Shown piece after piece: positions 1 through 8,129 of a stretch of DNA of 26,012 nucleotides. Origin of the DNA: an uncultured Coleofasciculus sp. (GTDB lineage: Bacteria > Cyanobacteriota > Cyanobacteriia > Cyanobacteriales > Coleofasciculaceae); the NCBI GenBank assembly GCA_902805485.1, contig CADCTM010000735.1, forward strand, positions 1 through 26,012. Reading direction: 5' to 3'. Made by a program: the position numbers and the translations under genes. Under the pieces are notes generated by a model. That model was not told where the DNA came from. It saw only the letters and a program-made list of their open reading frames with translations, and did not search any database. Numbering within the stretch: position 1 is the first letter of the stretch; the number at the start of each line of letters is the position of its first letter.

Positions 1-1
1 G

Positions 2-250
2 CCTTATATTTTCACAGGCTTAAGGATTAGTCTAGGAATTGCCTGGCTTGTGATTGTTGCAGTGGAAATGCTCACAGGTGGTGTTGGCATCGGCTTTTTT
101 GTTTGGGATGAATGGAGCCGCTTAAACCTAAGTTCAGTATTCCTTGCTGTTTTCGTAATTGGTATAACTGGATTACTCCTAGACTTTGCCCTTGGGAAAG
201 TTCAAGAGTTAGTGACACATCGCCGTCCTACAACTTCAGCTTCTTCATAA
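2..250 (+). CDS. ABC transporter permease, NrtB/CmpB-type (C-terminal part, cut by window edge)
   Basis: The frame is open from base 2 with no start in view, so only the last 82 residues of an inner-membrane permease are present. The visible part holds two hydrophobic stretches around the motif LTGGVGIGFFVWDEW, which is typical of the C-terminus of NrtB, CmpB and taurine/sulfonate-type permeases. It would form the membrane channel for the binding protein and ATPase encoded just downstream. The polar tail ends at a TAA at 248-250. The substrate cannot be read from this fragment. Family assignment is firm; the start lies outside the window. Confidence 0.85.
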   Translation, partial: PYIFTGLRISLGIAWLVIVAVEMLTGGVGIGFFVWDEWSRLNLSSVFLAVFVIGITGLLLDFALGKVQELVTHRRPTTSASS

Positions 251-557
251 AGTTGCGTTCACGCTTTCAACTCTCTAGAATTGAAATCCTTAATTTCACT
301 AATAAAGTCTTTTGAAATAGACTCAAAAAAAGGTTTCAGTCGGTTTAAACCAACTTAAGCTATGAGCCAAAAATGTAAGTTTTTGGCGGGCATCTGGAAC
401 AGGGTAAGATGCATCAATCAATTAAAACTAATGCGCTTAGTACAATAATTTTCCAGTAAGTAGCATTAGCTAAAATTCTTCAATTATTACAGCTTAAGTT
501 ACTTATTAATAATTGATTTCTTGAGCCAGTTGATTTGAAAAAATTGAGAAACCTAAC
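251..557. other. Spacer with inverted repeats upstream of the binding-protein gene
   Basis: No gene is seen in these 307 bases. Two 10-bp perfect inverted repeats are present: AACTTAAGCT at 352-361 with AGCTTAAGTT at 491-500, and TCAATTATTA at 480-489 with TAATAATTGA at 507-516. The second pair could form a hairpin with a 17-nt loop about 40 bases before the start codon. The length of the spacer suggests that the binding-protein gene may have its own promoter. No terminator with a T-run was seen after the permease gene. Confidence 0.5.
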
Positions 558-1988
558 ATGAGTGAGACCACAAACTGGACACGACGAGAATTTATCATCG
601 GCATGGGTGCGGCAGCAGGTGCAATTGGACTGCATTCTTGTGCCGTTAGTGGTGATCGCTCCGCCAAAGGACTGACCAAAGAAGCCGAAGCGATAACACC
701 AGTCGTAGACCCAAAAACCTTAGAAAAACCAAACCTTACCGTTGGGTATGTCCCTGTTAATGATTGTGCCCCATTTGCGATCGCTTGGCAAAAAGGTTTC
801 TTCCGAAAATATGGGCTAAACGTCAAACTCAACCGGGAAGCAAGCTGGGCAACTTCTCGCGACGGCATTATCTTTGGACGCCTCGATGCCTCCCCCGTGG
901 TCTCCGGCGCCGTCACTAATGCCAGAATTGGCGCAGAAGGTGCCCGCCATGCCCCCTTGTGCGCGGCAATGATAATTCACCGACACGGTAACGCCATGAC
1001 GATGAACAAGGCGATGTGGGATTCTGGGTTACGTCCTTGGCAGGAATATAACGGTAACTTAGAAGCATTCGGCAAAGATTTTCGTAAATTCTTTGATGCT
1101 CAACCTACAGAAAAAAAAGTTTGGGCAGTTGTCTTAAGTTCCTCTATTTATGAATACTTTATCCGCTATTTATCTGCCGCCGCTGGTGTCGATCCGCTCA
1201 AAGAATTTAGGGTAATTATTGTGCCGCCGCCGCAAATGGTAACGAATGTCAGAATTGGGGCAATGCAAGGTTACATGGTAGCAGAACCCTGGAATACAAG
1301 AGCGATTAAAGGTAACGAAGGCATCGGTTTTACCTTCGCTCAAGGGAAAGAAATCTGGCTCGGGCACCCTGACCGATTGCTTGGAGTTATGGAAGATTTC
1401 ATTGTAAAGTATCCTAAAACCTACCGTTCTTTGGTTAAGGCAATGATTGAAGCTTGCCAATATTGTAGCAAGCCCGAAAACCGTGACGAAGTGGCAAAGT
1501 TAATCACAGAACGCTCATTTACCGGAGCAAGACCTAGCAAACTAGGAGCGCCCATTGATAAGTTTACGCGACCGGGAATTGTCGGTGAATATGACTATGG
1601 CGGATTTGATAATAAAAAACGTGTAGTCAATTCAGAAGACACCACAATCTTCTTTGATATACCAAAAAATATTGCCCAAGAACCAGGCGAACACTCCACC
1701 TTTCTTTGGCAATCTAGAAGTATTTGGATGATGACTCAAGCGGCGCGCTGGGGACAGATTAAGGAAATCCCCATCAATGCTGATGAACTGGCGAAACAAG
1801 GCTGGAGAACTGACCTTTATCGAGAAATTGCCACAGAAATGGGGATTGAGTGCCCTAAGGAGAATTTTAAAGTAGAGCGACCGGAAGTATTCATTGATCA
1901 AAAAGGCTTTGACCCCAGCGATCCGATCGGCTATCTTAAGAGTTTTGAAATCCGTGCTGATGCTCCAACCCATTTTTATATGTCCTAA
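558..1988 (+). CDS. ABC transporter substrate-binding lipoprotein, NrtA/CmpA family
   Basis: A 476-residue solute-binding protein for an uptake transporter of the nitrate/nitrite, bicarbonate or cyanate type. The N-terminus has a twin-arginine motif (R9-R10-E-F-I) followed by a hydrophobic stretch and a lipobox L25-H26-S27-C28, so it is probably exported by Tat and lipid-anchored at Cys28. Family marks include LTVGYVPVNDCAPFAIAW, SWATSRDGI and GYMVAEPWNTRAI. The length is slightly above that of typical NrtA and CmpA (about 440-450). It lies between a permease and an ATPase on the same strand. Which anion it binds cannot be decided by eye. A weak GAGAA stands about 8 bases before the ATG. Confidence 0.85.
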   Translation: MSETTNWTRREFIIGMGAAAGAIGLHSCAVSGDRSAKGLTKEAEAITPVVDPKTLEKPNLTVGYVPVNDCAPFAIAWQKGFFRKYGLNVKLNREASWATSRDGIIFGRLDASPVVSGAVTNARIGAEGARHAPLCAAMIIHRHGNAMTMNKAMWDSGLRPWQEYNGNLEAFGKDFRKFFDAQPTEKKVWAVVLSSSIYEYFIRYLSAAAGVDPLKEFRVIIVPPPQMVTNVRIGAMQGYMVAEPWNTRAIKGNEGIGFTFAQGKEIWLGHPDRLLGVMEDFIVKYPKTYRSLVKAMIEACQYCSKPENRDEVAKLITERSFTGARPSKLGAPIDKFTRPGIVGEYDYGGFDNKKRVVNSEDTTIFFDIPKNIAQEPGEHSTFLWQSRSIWMMTQAARWGQIKEIPINADELAKQGWRTDLYREIATEMGIECPKENFKVERPEVFIDQKGFDPSDPIGYLKSFEIRADAPTHFYMS

Positions 1989-2034
1989 AAAAAAGAAAAT
2001 TAATTATTAGTAACCTAACCACCAACAACGACTC

Positions 2035-2871
2035 ATGGCACAATCTACTTCTACGACGGATCAGTATGAAAGAAATACAAGTAAGACGGGATTTCTTAAA
2101 GTCGAAAATCTCGTTAAGTCTTATCCCACCCCAGATGGGGAGGAGTTTACGGTACTTAATGGCATCAACCTTTCGATCGGTGCGGATGAATACATCTCAG
2201 TCATTGGTCACTCTGGCTGTGGTAAATCAACTTTACTTAAAATTGTTGCAGGTTTAGAAACAGCAACAAGCGGCTTAGTTACCCTAGAAGGTAAAGAAAT
2301 TCGCAAACCTGGCGCCGAGCGAATGATGGTGTTTCAACACTATTCGTTGCTCCCGTGGCTGACGGTACGGGAAAATATCCGCCTTGCGGTAGATGAAGTT
2401 TTGAAGAAAGCTACCCCTACGGAAAAGAAGCAAATTGTTAGCGAACATCTGGCAATGGTGAATCTAAATGCCGCCGCCAATAAATATCCGGATGAGATTT
2501 CTGGGGGGATGAAACAACGAGTAGGGATTGCGCGTGCCTTGGCAATTCGCCCTAAAATGTTATTGATGGATGAACCATTTGGAGCTTTGGATGCCTTAAC
2601 TCGTGGGAAATTACAGAAACAGGTATTAGATATCTGGGAAGGTCAACGGCAAGCTGTAATGATGGTGACTCATGATGTTGATGAAGCGCTTTATATGTCT
2701 GATCGCATTGTGATGATGACGAATGGACCAAAAGCAACAATTGGGGAAATTTTGGAAGTGCCATTTGCTCATCCACGCGATCGCCAAATGTTAAGAGAAT
2801 CAAAAGAATATTTTGACCTCCGTAATCATGCACTGAACTTTTTAGATCGGAACTTTACCCAAGACGATTAG
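2035..2871 (+). CDS. ABC transporter ATP-binding protein, NrtD/CmpD type
   Basis: A 278-residue ATPase that would power the transporter from the cytoplasmic face. All motifs are intact: Walker A GHSGCGKST (58-66), Q-loop at FQHYSLLPW, signature SGGMKQR (156-162), Walker B LLMDE (176-180) and switch histidine H213 in VTHDVDEA. It matches the short NrtD/CmpD/CynD/SsuB type and lacks the C-terminal binding-protein-like domain of NrtC/CmpC. The gap to the binding-protein gene is 46 bases, so the two are probably co-transcribed. With only one ATPase gene visible, the transporter looks more like a CynABD- or taurine-type set than a full NrtABCD set, which is an inference. Confidence 0.9.
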   Translation: MAQSTSTTDQYERNTSKTGFLKVENLVKSYPTPDGEEFTVLNGINLSIGADEYISVIGHSGCGKSTLLKIVAGLETATSGLVTLEGKEIRKPGAERMMVFQHYSLLPWLTVRENIRLAVDEVLKKATPTEKKQIVSEHLAMVNLNAAANKYPDEISGGMKQRVGIARALAIRPKMLLMDEPFGALDALTRGKLQKQVLDIWEGQRQAVMMVTHDVDEALYMSDRIVMMTNGPKATIGEILEVPFAHPRDRQMLRESKEYFDLRNHALNFLDRNFTQDD

Positions 2872-3190
2872 ATAAAAAGTGGTTAATCTAGGTAGGGAGT
2901 GAGCAGCCTAATTCAATTTGGGCTGACAGCATCAAATCTGTCAGATCTAGGGGTTGAAACAGAGAAACCATTATTTGAGGCTAATCTTAGGCATGACAGA
3001 GACACCTTCCAGTCTTAGACCAGTCAGCTAATTCCGTGGGTTATGCAAGGAGTACCCAAAACTTTATATTGCCAGAGCAGAAGGCAATCAGAGTCTACTC
3101 TCGGATATTACTAAGTATAAACCCTTAGTTGTCTCTGTTTTAACCCACCTCTCATTCACCGTCCCTAATTTTTTAAGAGAGGTAAAAGCT
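2872..3190. other. Spacer and structured leader of the stress-protein gene
   Basis: No gene is seen. The region contains two overlapping hairpins: CAGCC at 2904-2908 with GGCTG at 2921-2925, and CTGACAG at 2923-2929 with CTGTCAG at 2938-2944. They share bases 2923-2925, so only one can form fully at a time. Neither is followed by a T-run, so they are not a simple terminator for the ABC genes. The 3' end carries the stem that can cover the ribosome binding site of the next gene. Confidence 0.45.
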
Positions 3191-3193
3191 GTG
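3147..3193 (+). promoter_or_regulatory. Hairpin that can sequester the ribosome binding site
   Basis: ACCTCTC at 3147-3153 is perfectly complementary to GAGAGGT at 3177-3183. The right arm is the Shine-Dalgarno sequence (AGAGAGG) of the following gene, placed about 8 bases before its GTG start at 3191. The 23-nt loop is plausible for a translation-control stem. The function is inferred from position only. Confidence 0.45.
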
Positions 3194-3907
3194 AGTATTA
3201 AGCCCATGTTGGTGCGTCTTGAAGGCGCGATGGATCGGAATGATTTAATTGAACAAATGGTATTGTTGCCGGAACCAGCTTCGGCGGCGTCTAAATGGGC
3301 AAATGCCGCAACATCCGTTAATTTAGTTGTCGGTTATACCGCTTCTCCTCGCAGTCAAACCGCGCTTGATTTGACGATGTGGATTGCTCATCAAACCCGC
3401 TTGGCAACTCAAAAACACGTCACTGTTCAAGTTGTTTATGTTGTAGAAGACTCCAGCAGCACAAATTCAGATTCTTTAAATTCAGGTAATATTAACCCAT
3501 TCTCCAGCAGTCGGCTTCCAGAAAACTTCCTAAAGTCCTCCCTATCAAAGAAGTCTACCACATCAGTTTTAGATAAACCAAAACCTCAACGGTTAGCGGT
3601 AGTAAAAGAGAAAAAATCAGCCAAGGAAAATCCTCCGAAAAACACCATTTCTCAAGCTGAAATATTTGAAAAAGCCGATCGCATTTTATGGCAAGCGCGT
3701 TGTCTAGCAGAAGAATGGCGCGGCGATTTCAAGGCACATCTGCGGTTTGGAAATGTAGCCCATGAGCTTAAAGCCGTTGTGGAAGCTGAAGATGCGACAT
3801 TGCTATTTTTAGGTTGCAACTCAGTTAATCATCCAGTTGTCCAGCAATTAGGAACTCATTTCTCATGTTCAGTTTTAGGAATTCCGAATGGCTTAATTTT
3901 GGAGTAG
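3191..3907 (+). CDS. Universal stress protein (UspA)-like domain protein
   Basis: A 238-residue protein whose ends fit the UspA/adenine-nucleotide alpha-hydrolase-like fold: a first strand LVVGYTASPRSQTALD (about 45-60), a second strand VQVVYVVED (about 80-88), and a C-terminal block with LLFLGCNSVNHPVVQQLG and SVLGIPNGLI (about 205-236). Between them lies a roughly 60-residue low-complexity linker rich in Ser, Lys and Pro, which is unusual for a single Usp domain. The canonical ATP-binding G-2x-G-9x-G(S/T) pattern is not clearly conserved, so nucleotide binding is uncertain. The start is GTG at 3191 because a strong AGAGAGG precedes it. The role is unknown. Confidence 0.7.
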   Translation: MSIKPMLVRLEGAMDRNDLIEQMVLLPEPASAASKWANAATSVNLVVGYTASPRSQTALDLTMWIAHQTRLATQKHVTVQVVYVVEDSSSTNSDSLNSGNINPFSSSRLPENFLKSSLSKKSTTSVLDKPKPQRLAVVKEKKSAKENPPKNTISQAEIFEKADRILWQARCLAEEWRGDFKAHLRFGNVAHELKAVVEAEDATLLFLGCNSVNHPVVQQLGTHFSCSVLGIPNGLILE

Positions 3908-3949
3908 TTAAAGCATCTACAGCTTGAAATCACATATATTACACCGTAG

Positions 3950-3966
3950 GGCGCAAGGCTTGCGCC
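3950..3966. repeat. Short palindromic repeat
   Basis: GGCGCAAG-G-CTTGCGCC, with 8-bp arms around a single central base. It lies 42 bases after the stress-protein stop codon. There is no T-run, so it is not a classical terminator. It is more likely a dispersed palindromic element. Confidence 0.6.
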
Positions 3967-4071
3967 TTCAGGATTTGGATCGTCTGTGTAACAAAAATAT
4001 TCGGGCGTACATCCTACGCTCTACAGTTTCATTTTTACAATGGGCTGTGCCGCATTTTTAATACTAGTTTC

Positions 4072-4108
4072 GCTTCAATCCCTAAAAGGGATTTTTCATA
4101 ATTGTCAG
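4072..4108 (+). repeat. Solitary CRISPR-repeat-like sequence
   Basis: The stretch begins GCTTCAATCCCTAAAAGGGA and continues TTTTTCATAATTG. It resembles the cyanobacterial CRISPR repeat family GTTTCAATCCC-TNATA-GGGATTTT, including the AATCCC/GGGATT inverted core. Only one copy is visible, with no spacer-repeat periodicity and no cas genes nearby. It may be a relic, an isolated repeat, or chance similarity. The comparison is from memory of the repeat family, not from a search. Confidence 0.4.
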
Positions 4109-4224
4109 ATGAAATCCTCATCCAGATATAAAGATGCCTATCCAACGATAAAGCATCATTTTTCATTCATCTCTGAAAAACAACAACCCCTAGTCGCAAC
4201 AAACCTCGATCGCACTTATTTTAC

Positions 4225-5289
4225 TTAAGCTGGTTCAGTCAAAGCATCTGTGAGATAATCCGCCGCCGTTTCCACCAAAGCGATCGCATTTTCATATATC
4301 ATCCGCGTCGGACCCAAAATCCCCACACTCCCCACCGGCACTTCACCCTGCTGATAAGTCGCACATACCAAAGCACAAGTCCGCATCGGTTCTAGGGGAT
4401 TTTCCGAACCAATTCTAACCTTCACCCGCCGCTTAGAACCCAAAGACTGAGGCAACTCAAAAATCACTGGCCACAGTTGCTCTTGTTCCTCCTCCAATAA
4501 ATGCAGCAACATTTGAACCTGCTGCAACTCCGAAAATTCCGGTTGACGTAACACCTCAGAAATTCCCCGAATCATAATCGGCGTCGGCATAGGCGCCAGA
4601 GTACGGCGAGTCAACTCAGCCAAAATCGTCCTCAAAAAATCAGCATAGCGAGCAAACTCCCGATCCAACTCACTCCAATCCAAACTCGCCAATTCCCCAA
4701 GCGATCGCTCTCTTAGCTTACTATTCAAAAAATTCGATAAAATCTGTAACTCCCGTTCCACAATCAACTCATCAGTTGATTGTGGCAACTCCATCAACAC
4801 CGACTGCGTTTCATAAGCATCTGTCACCACAATCAACATAACCCGCCCCCGCCCCATCTGCACCAACTGCAAATGCCGTAACCGAGTTGTCCGAGTTTGA
4901 GGCAACGTAATTAAAGCAATATAACCACTCACCGCCGCCAAAATTTGTGCCGAATCACGCAACAGCTTCTCAAAACTAGAATCTTCCCGATCCGTCAGCA
5001 AATGCTCAACTTTCCGCCCCAAAGCATCTGCCGGCGTGATTAACTGGTCAACATAAATGCGATACCCCGAATCCGACGGCACTCGCCCTGCCGAAGTGTG
5101 GGGTTGATACAATAATCCAGCCTTTTCCAAAACACCCATACAAGAGCGAATCGTTGCAGGACTAACACTCAGGTCATATTCCGCCGCCAAAGCCTTAGAA
5201 CCCACAGGTTCCGCCGTTGCGATATAGTGGCGAATCGTTGCCCGAAGTATCTGCAGTTGCCGCTTAGAGAGACTCACTTGCTGAGACAT
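4225..5289 (-). CDS. hrcA: Heat-inducible transcription repressor HrcA
   Basis: A 354-residue DNA-binding repressor that normally binds CIRCE operators in front of groE- and dnaK-type chaperone genes. The N-terminal winged-helix part is clear: SKRQLQILRATIRHYIATAEPVGSKAL, then SPATIRSCMGVLEKAGLL and HTSAGRVPSDSGYR, all diagnostic of HrcA. The rest follows the GAF-like dimerisation domain and ends in the usual VGILGPTRMIYENAIALVETAA block. I chose ATG at 5289 (MSQQVSL); an in-frame TTG at 5304 would add five residues. Neither has a strong Shine-Dalgarno sequence. No CIRCE element (TTAGCACTC-N9-GAGTGCTAA) was found in the window, so its targets lie elsewhere. Confidence 0.95.
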   Translation of the reverse strand: MSQQVSLSKRQLQILRATIRHYIATAEPVGSKALAAEYDLSVSPATIRSCMGVLEKAGLLYQPHTSAGRVPSDSGYRIYVDQLITPADALGRKVEHLLTDREDSSFEKLLRDSAQILAAVSGYIALITLPQTRTTRLRHLQLVQMGRGRVMLIVVTDAYETQSVLMELPQSTDELIVERELQILSNFLNSKLRERSLGELASLDWSELDREFARYADFLRTILAELTRRTLAPMPTPIMIRGISEVLRQPEFSELQQVQMLLHLLEEEQEQLWPVIFELPQSLGSKRRVKVRIGSENPLEPMRTCALVCATYQQGEVPVGSVGILGPTRMIYENAIALVETAADYLTDALTEPA

Positions 5290-5666
5290 TTGTATATTAG
5301 CCAATCTTAATAAGATTTTAAAAGATCGATAAGCTCGTTGAGATTATTATGCAGCTATATCCCTAGTTTCCTGCGTAGCCAACTCGAATCCGCACACTAT
5401 CTAAAAAGGTAGTTGATTAAAGATAGCAGAATCAGCCGTAACTGGCTTGCTCGTAAGATTTAGCTGTTTTATTCTATAAATGGCTCACCGCTCCAAGCCA
5501 GGGGCTACACAAACTTGCGTCCGCGCAGGCAGACTAATTGATCGTATAAGCCTGTTTTCACTCTCCTCTACGACGGCAGGCTTTATTTAAGTAGCCTCAG
5601 AGTAACCTTCGGGAACGAAGTGCGCTAACAGCCTGCGGTCGATGAATCATCGTTTGCCAATCCACC
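5290..5666. other. Structured spacer between hrcA and the rhodanese gene
   Basis: No protein gene is seen. On the plus strand there is an 8-bp stem CTGGCTTG (5442-5449) with CAAGCCAG (5494-5501), then GCAGGC near 5525-5530, and a terminator-like stem at 5548-5583. Both flanking genes lie on the minus strand, so plus-strand structures here are not explained by them. A small RNA ending near 5590 is a reasonable inference but unproven. Confidence 0.4.
5548..5590 (+). terminator. Terminator-like hairpin on the plus strand
   Basis: AAGCCTG (5548-5554) pairs with CAGGCTT (5577-5583) across a 22-nt loop, followed by TATTT. The left arm could instead pair with CAGGC at 5526-5530, giving a mutually exclusive alternative fold. 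No plus-strand gene lies upstream in this spacer, so it would end an RNA not otherwise annotated. The loop is longer than usual, which lowers confidence. Confidence 0.4.
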
Positions 5667-6026
5667 CTAATAAAAAGGAATATTCGGATCGACAACCTGC
5701 GAGTAGGCATCAATACCCCCCGCGATATTCTTAACATTTGTAAAGCCTTGACCGACTAACCACTGACACATTTGAGTCGAGCGGCTGCCATGATGACACA
5801 AAACCAGCGTCTCAGCATTCGGGTCAAAGCGAGTTAGGATTTGGTTAGACCACTCAGCGAACTCACTCAAAGGCAGATTCTCAAAGCCTTCCAGAGAAGC
5901 GATCGCAATTTCCTGCTCTTCTCGCACATCAATCAACTGAAGACCGTCAGTCGCCTCTGCCAGCCGTTTAGCCAGTTCTTTAACACTAATTTGAGGAATC
6001 GGTTCACTAAAAAATTGTTGCGCCAT
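5667..6026 (-). CDS. Single-domain rhodanese (sulfurtransferase)
   Basis: A 119-residue rhodanese-fold protein, probably cytoplasmic, that would carry a persulfide on its active-site cysteine. It has the N-terminal LQLIDVREEQE motif (CH2A-like) and the active loop C-H-H-G-S-R-S in LVLCHHGSRSTQMC, followed by GFTNVKNIAGGIDAYS. The six-residue loop is typical of GlpE/PspE-like sulfurtransferases and not of Cdc25-type phosphatases. I chose ATG at 6026 (MAQQFF); an upstream in-frame GTG at 6077 would add 17 residues that do not look like part of the domain. The physiological sulfur acceptor is unknown. Confidence 0.88.
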   Translation of the reverse strand: MAQQFFSEPIPQISVKELAKRLAEATDGLQLIDVREEQEIAIASLEGFENLPLSEFAEWSNQILTRFDPNAETLVLCHHGSRSTQMCQWLVGQGFTNVKNIAGGIDAYSQVVDPNIPFY

Positions 6027-6207
6027 CAGAGATAAATACGTTGTACTTGAAGAGAACTCATGGGAACTGCAAACCACAAAAAGACTGTCTTAATCCAATT
6101 TAAAGACATCTTAATACTTGGCAAGCACTCCCAACTGAAATAATAATAGGCGTGGAATTGAGATTAATTCTCACTCGCCCGCCCTAAAGACGCTGCCGGA
6201 ATTCACA

Positions 6208-7926
6208 ATGAAGCTACGCTCGTTTTTCTATGCCCTAGCAGCAGGTGTTGCTGTGCTGCTGTTGATTTCAGTTGCTGGCTTTTTCTGGTTAACTGCCCAA
6301 AGCCCACTCAATTTGTTGCGGGGAGGGGCACTCACCAACCCAACTGCCGCGATCTTTGTGCCGAAACAAGCGCCAATTGTGGCATCCTTGCTGGTAAATC
6401 CAGAACGCCTAGAAGGATTTCGGCAACTTGTAGCACGTCCGGTAAATCGACGGCAATCGCGTGCGGAATTAAAAAAACTAGAAGATAGTCTCTTAAGCAA
6501 CCAAGGCATCGACTACAGGCGAGATATCCGCCCTTGGCTAGGGGACGAAATTACTGTTGCCGTAACTTCCCTAGATTTTGACCGCAATCAAAACAATTTA
6601 GCCCAACCGGGATACCTCCTCGCCGCCACAACCAAAAACCCCCAACGGGCGCGGGAATTTCTTCAACTGTTTTATTCCAAAAAGGCAACCGCCGGCGCAA
6701 CAGATTTAGTCTTTGAACAATACAAAGGCGTCAACCTGATTTACAAGCGCCCCTCACCGGAAACGGAAAAATCCTCAACAGGATTGCCAGAAACCCTTAC
6801 AAGTGCCGTAATTGGCGATCGCTTTGTCCTATTTGCCAATCATCCTAAGGTGTTGCGTGAAGCGATTAATAACGTTCAAGTCGGCAACCTCAGCTTGAAT
6901 GATGACCCGGTTTATCAACAAAAATTAGAAAACCTCACAGAACCCCGGATCGGACTAAGCTTTGTTAACCTCCCCGCCCTCGCTGCCTGGGTTTCCAAGC
7001 AACCTGCACCTCGTGCCGACGCCTTAAAAGGATCAGACACTTTAGCGATTGCCCTTTCCTTAGAGCGTCTAGGGTTGCTGGCACAAACGGCATTACTTTC
7101 AACCCAATCTAGCGGCGAAACCTTAGAACCAACGCTTTCTAAGCCAGCCGAGGCATTACAGTACGTCCCCGTTAAAAGTATATTAGCGATCGCGGGCACG
7201 GATTTGAACCAGCTCTGGAATCGCCTCTCAACGGGGCTACAAGGTGATGATACCCTCAAACCACTGATTGACAGAGCGATCGCTTCCTTACAGTCACGCT
7301 GGGATATGCAGCTACCAGAGACCGTTTTTAGCTGGGTGCAAGGAGAATATGCAATTTCCGTACTGCCTCGCCCAGATACCGACCCAGATTGGATTTTTGT
7401 CGCCCAAAAAACTGCACCAAATGCCCAAGCGTCTATTGACAATCTCGACGCCCTGGCAAAGTCACGAGGACTCAGTGTCGGAAGCTTGCCTTTGGAAGAT
7501 AAAACAATTACAGCTTGGACAAAGCTTGTTACATCCTCTACTACTGTTGCCGGAAAAAATGACACGCTGATGCGACTAGAAGCGCAAGTTCAGGGAGTCC
7601 ACGCGACGGTAGGAGATTATGAAATCTTCACCAGTTCAATAGAAGCGATGGATGAAGCACTCAAAGGAAAAGAAAATTCATTAGTCAATAGTGATAAGTT
7701 CAAAGAAGCGATCGCTGTCTTACCTGAACAAAATGACGGTTATTTGTATCTGGACTGGGCAAAAGGAGAAACCTTCGTCAAGCGTCAGTTACCCGTTGTC
7801 AAAGTCGTGGAACTCTTCGCGAAACCGTTATTCGACCATTTGCGATCGCTGAGTATTAGCAGCTACGGTATTGACAAGGGAGTTCAACGAAGCAAGCTCT
7901 TCTTCCGGTTGGATAATACGAATTAA
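6208..7926 (+). CDS. DUF3352 family membrane-anchored protein
   Basis: A 572-residue protein with an uncleaved-looking N-terminal membrane segment (about residues 5-29, AAGVAVLLLISVAGFFWL) and a long soluble part probably on the periplasmic side. The pattern PTAAIFVPKQAPIVASLLVNPERL near the N-terminus, and repeated blocks on the scheme of DFDRNQNN...GYLLAATTKNP, fit the cyanobacterial DUF3352 family. No catalytic motif is visible and the function is not known. The start ATG at 6208 follows GGAA by about 8 bases. It lies divergently from the rhodanese gene with a 181-base spacer between their start codons. Confidence 0.8.
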   Translation: MKLRSFFYALAAGVAVLLLISVAGFFWLTAQSPLNLLRGGALTNPTAAIFVPKQAPIVASLLVNPERLEGFRQLVARPVNRRQSRAELKKLEDSLLSNQGIDYRRDIRPWLGDEITVAVTSLDFDRNQNNLAQPGYLLAATTKNPQRAREFLQLFYSKKATAGATDLVFEQYKGVNLIYKRPSPETEKSSTGLPETLTSAVIGDRFVLFANHPKVLREAINNVQVGNLSLNDDPVYQQKLENLTEPRIGLSFVNLPALAAWVSKQPAPRADALKGSDTLAIALSLERLGLLAQTALLSTQSSGETLEPTLSKPAEALQYVPVKSILAIAGTDLNQLWNRLSTGLQGDDTLKPLIDRAIASLQSRWDMQLPETVFSWVQGEYAISVLPRPDTDPDWIFVAQKTAPNAQASIDNLDALAKSRGLSVGSLPLEDKTITAWTKLVTSSTTVAGKNDTLMRLEAQVQGVHATVGDYEIFTSSIEAMDEALKGKENSLVNSDKFKEAIAVLPEQNDGYLYLDWAKGETFVKRQLPVVKVVELFAKPLFDHLRSLSISSYGIDKGVQRSKLFFRLDNTN

Positions 7927-8129
7927 CTTGTGTGCCGTATAGTGGTTCAAGGGTTACTCGTTGCCAGGACGAAATGTTGCCCAAATTCAGGTCAGACTCC
8001 TTACCTTTTGGGCATAAAGAAGTCTCAAAAACCTCTTTTTCCCAACAGCCGATTTTCAACTCAACAGTCTATGAACACAAGTTCATTGTGAAGACAAAAA
8101 ACCGATTTCAGCACTCAGCACTTGAATGA

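Larger units (their letters stand above)
3908..4224. other. Spacer with palindromic repeats and a CRISPR-repeat-like sequence
   Basis: No gene is supported. A near-perfect palindrome GGCGCAAGGCTTGCGCC lies at 3950-3966. A second one, GCGTA-CATCC-TACGC, lies near 4004-4018. Both look like dispersed palindromic elements common in cyanobacterial spacers. At 4072-4108 there is a lone sequence resembling a CRISPR repeat, listed separately. A 62-residue open frame at 4040-4228 crosses the repeat and has no recognisable features. Confidence 0.5.

Noticed and set aside
4072..4224. CRISPR array
   Set aside because: Only one repeat-like copy is visible; there is no periodic repeat and no cas gene.
4040..4228. 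62-residue open frame
   Set aside because: It crosses the CRISPR-like repeat and reaches the hrcA end on the other strand. Composition does not look like a protein.
5290..6207. CIRCE operator for HrcA
   Set aside because: GCACTC occurs near 6124 but without the paired GAGTGC at the required spacing.
7932..8129. 65-residue open frame before the TrpF-like gene
   Set aside because: No ribosome binding site or recognisable sequence; it looks like chance reading of the spacer.
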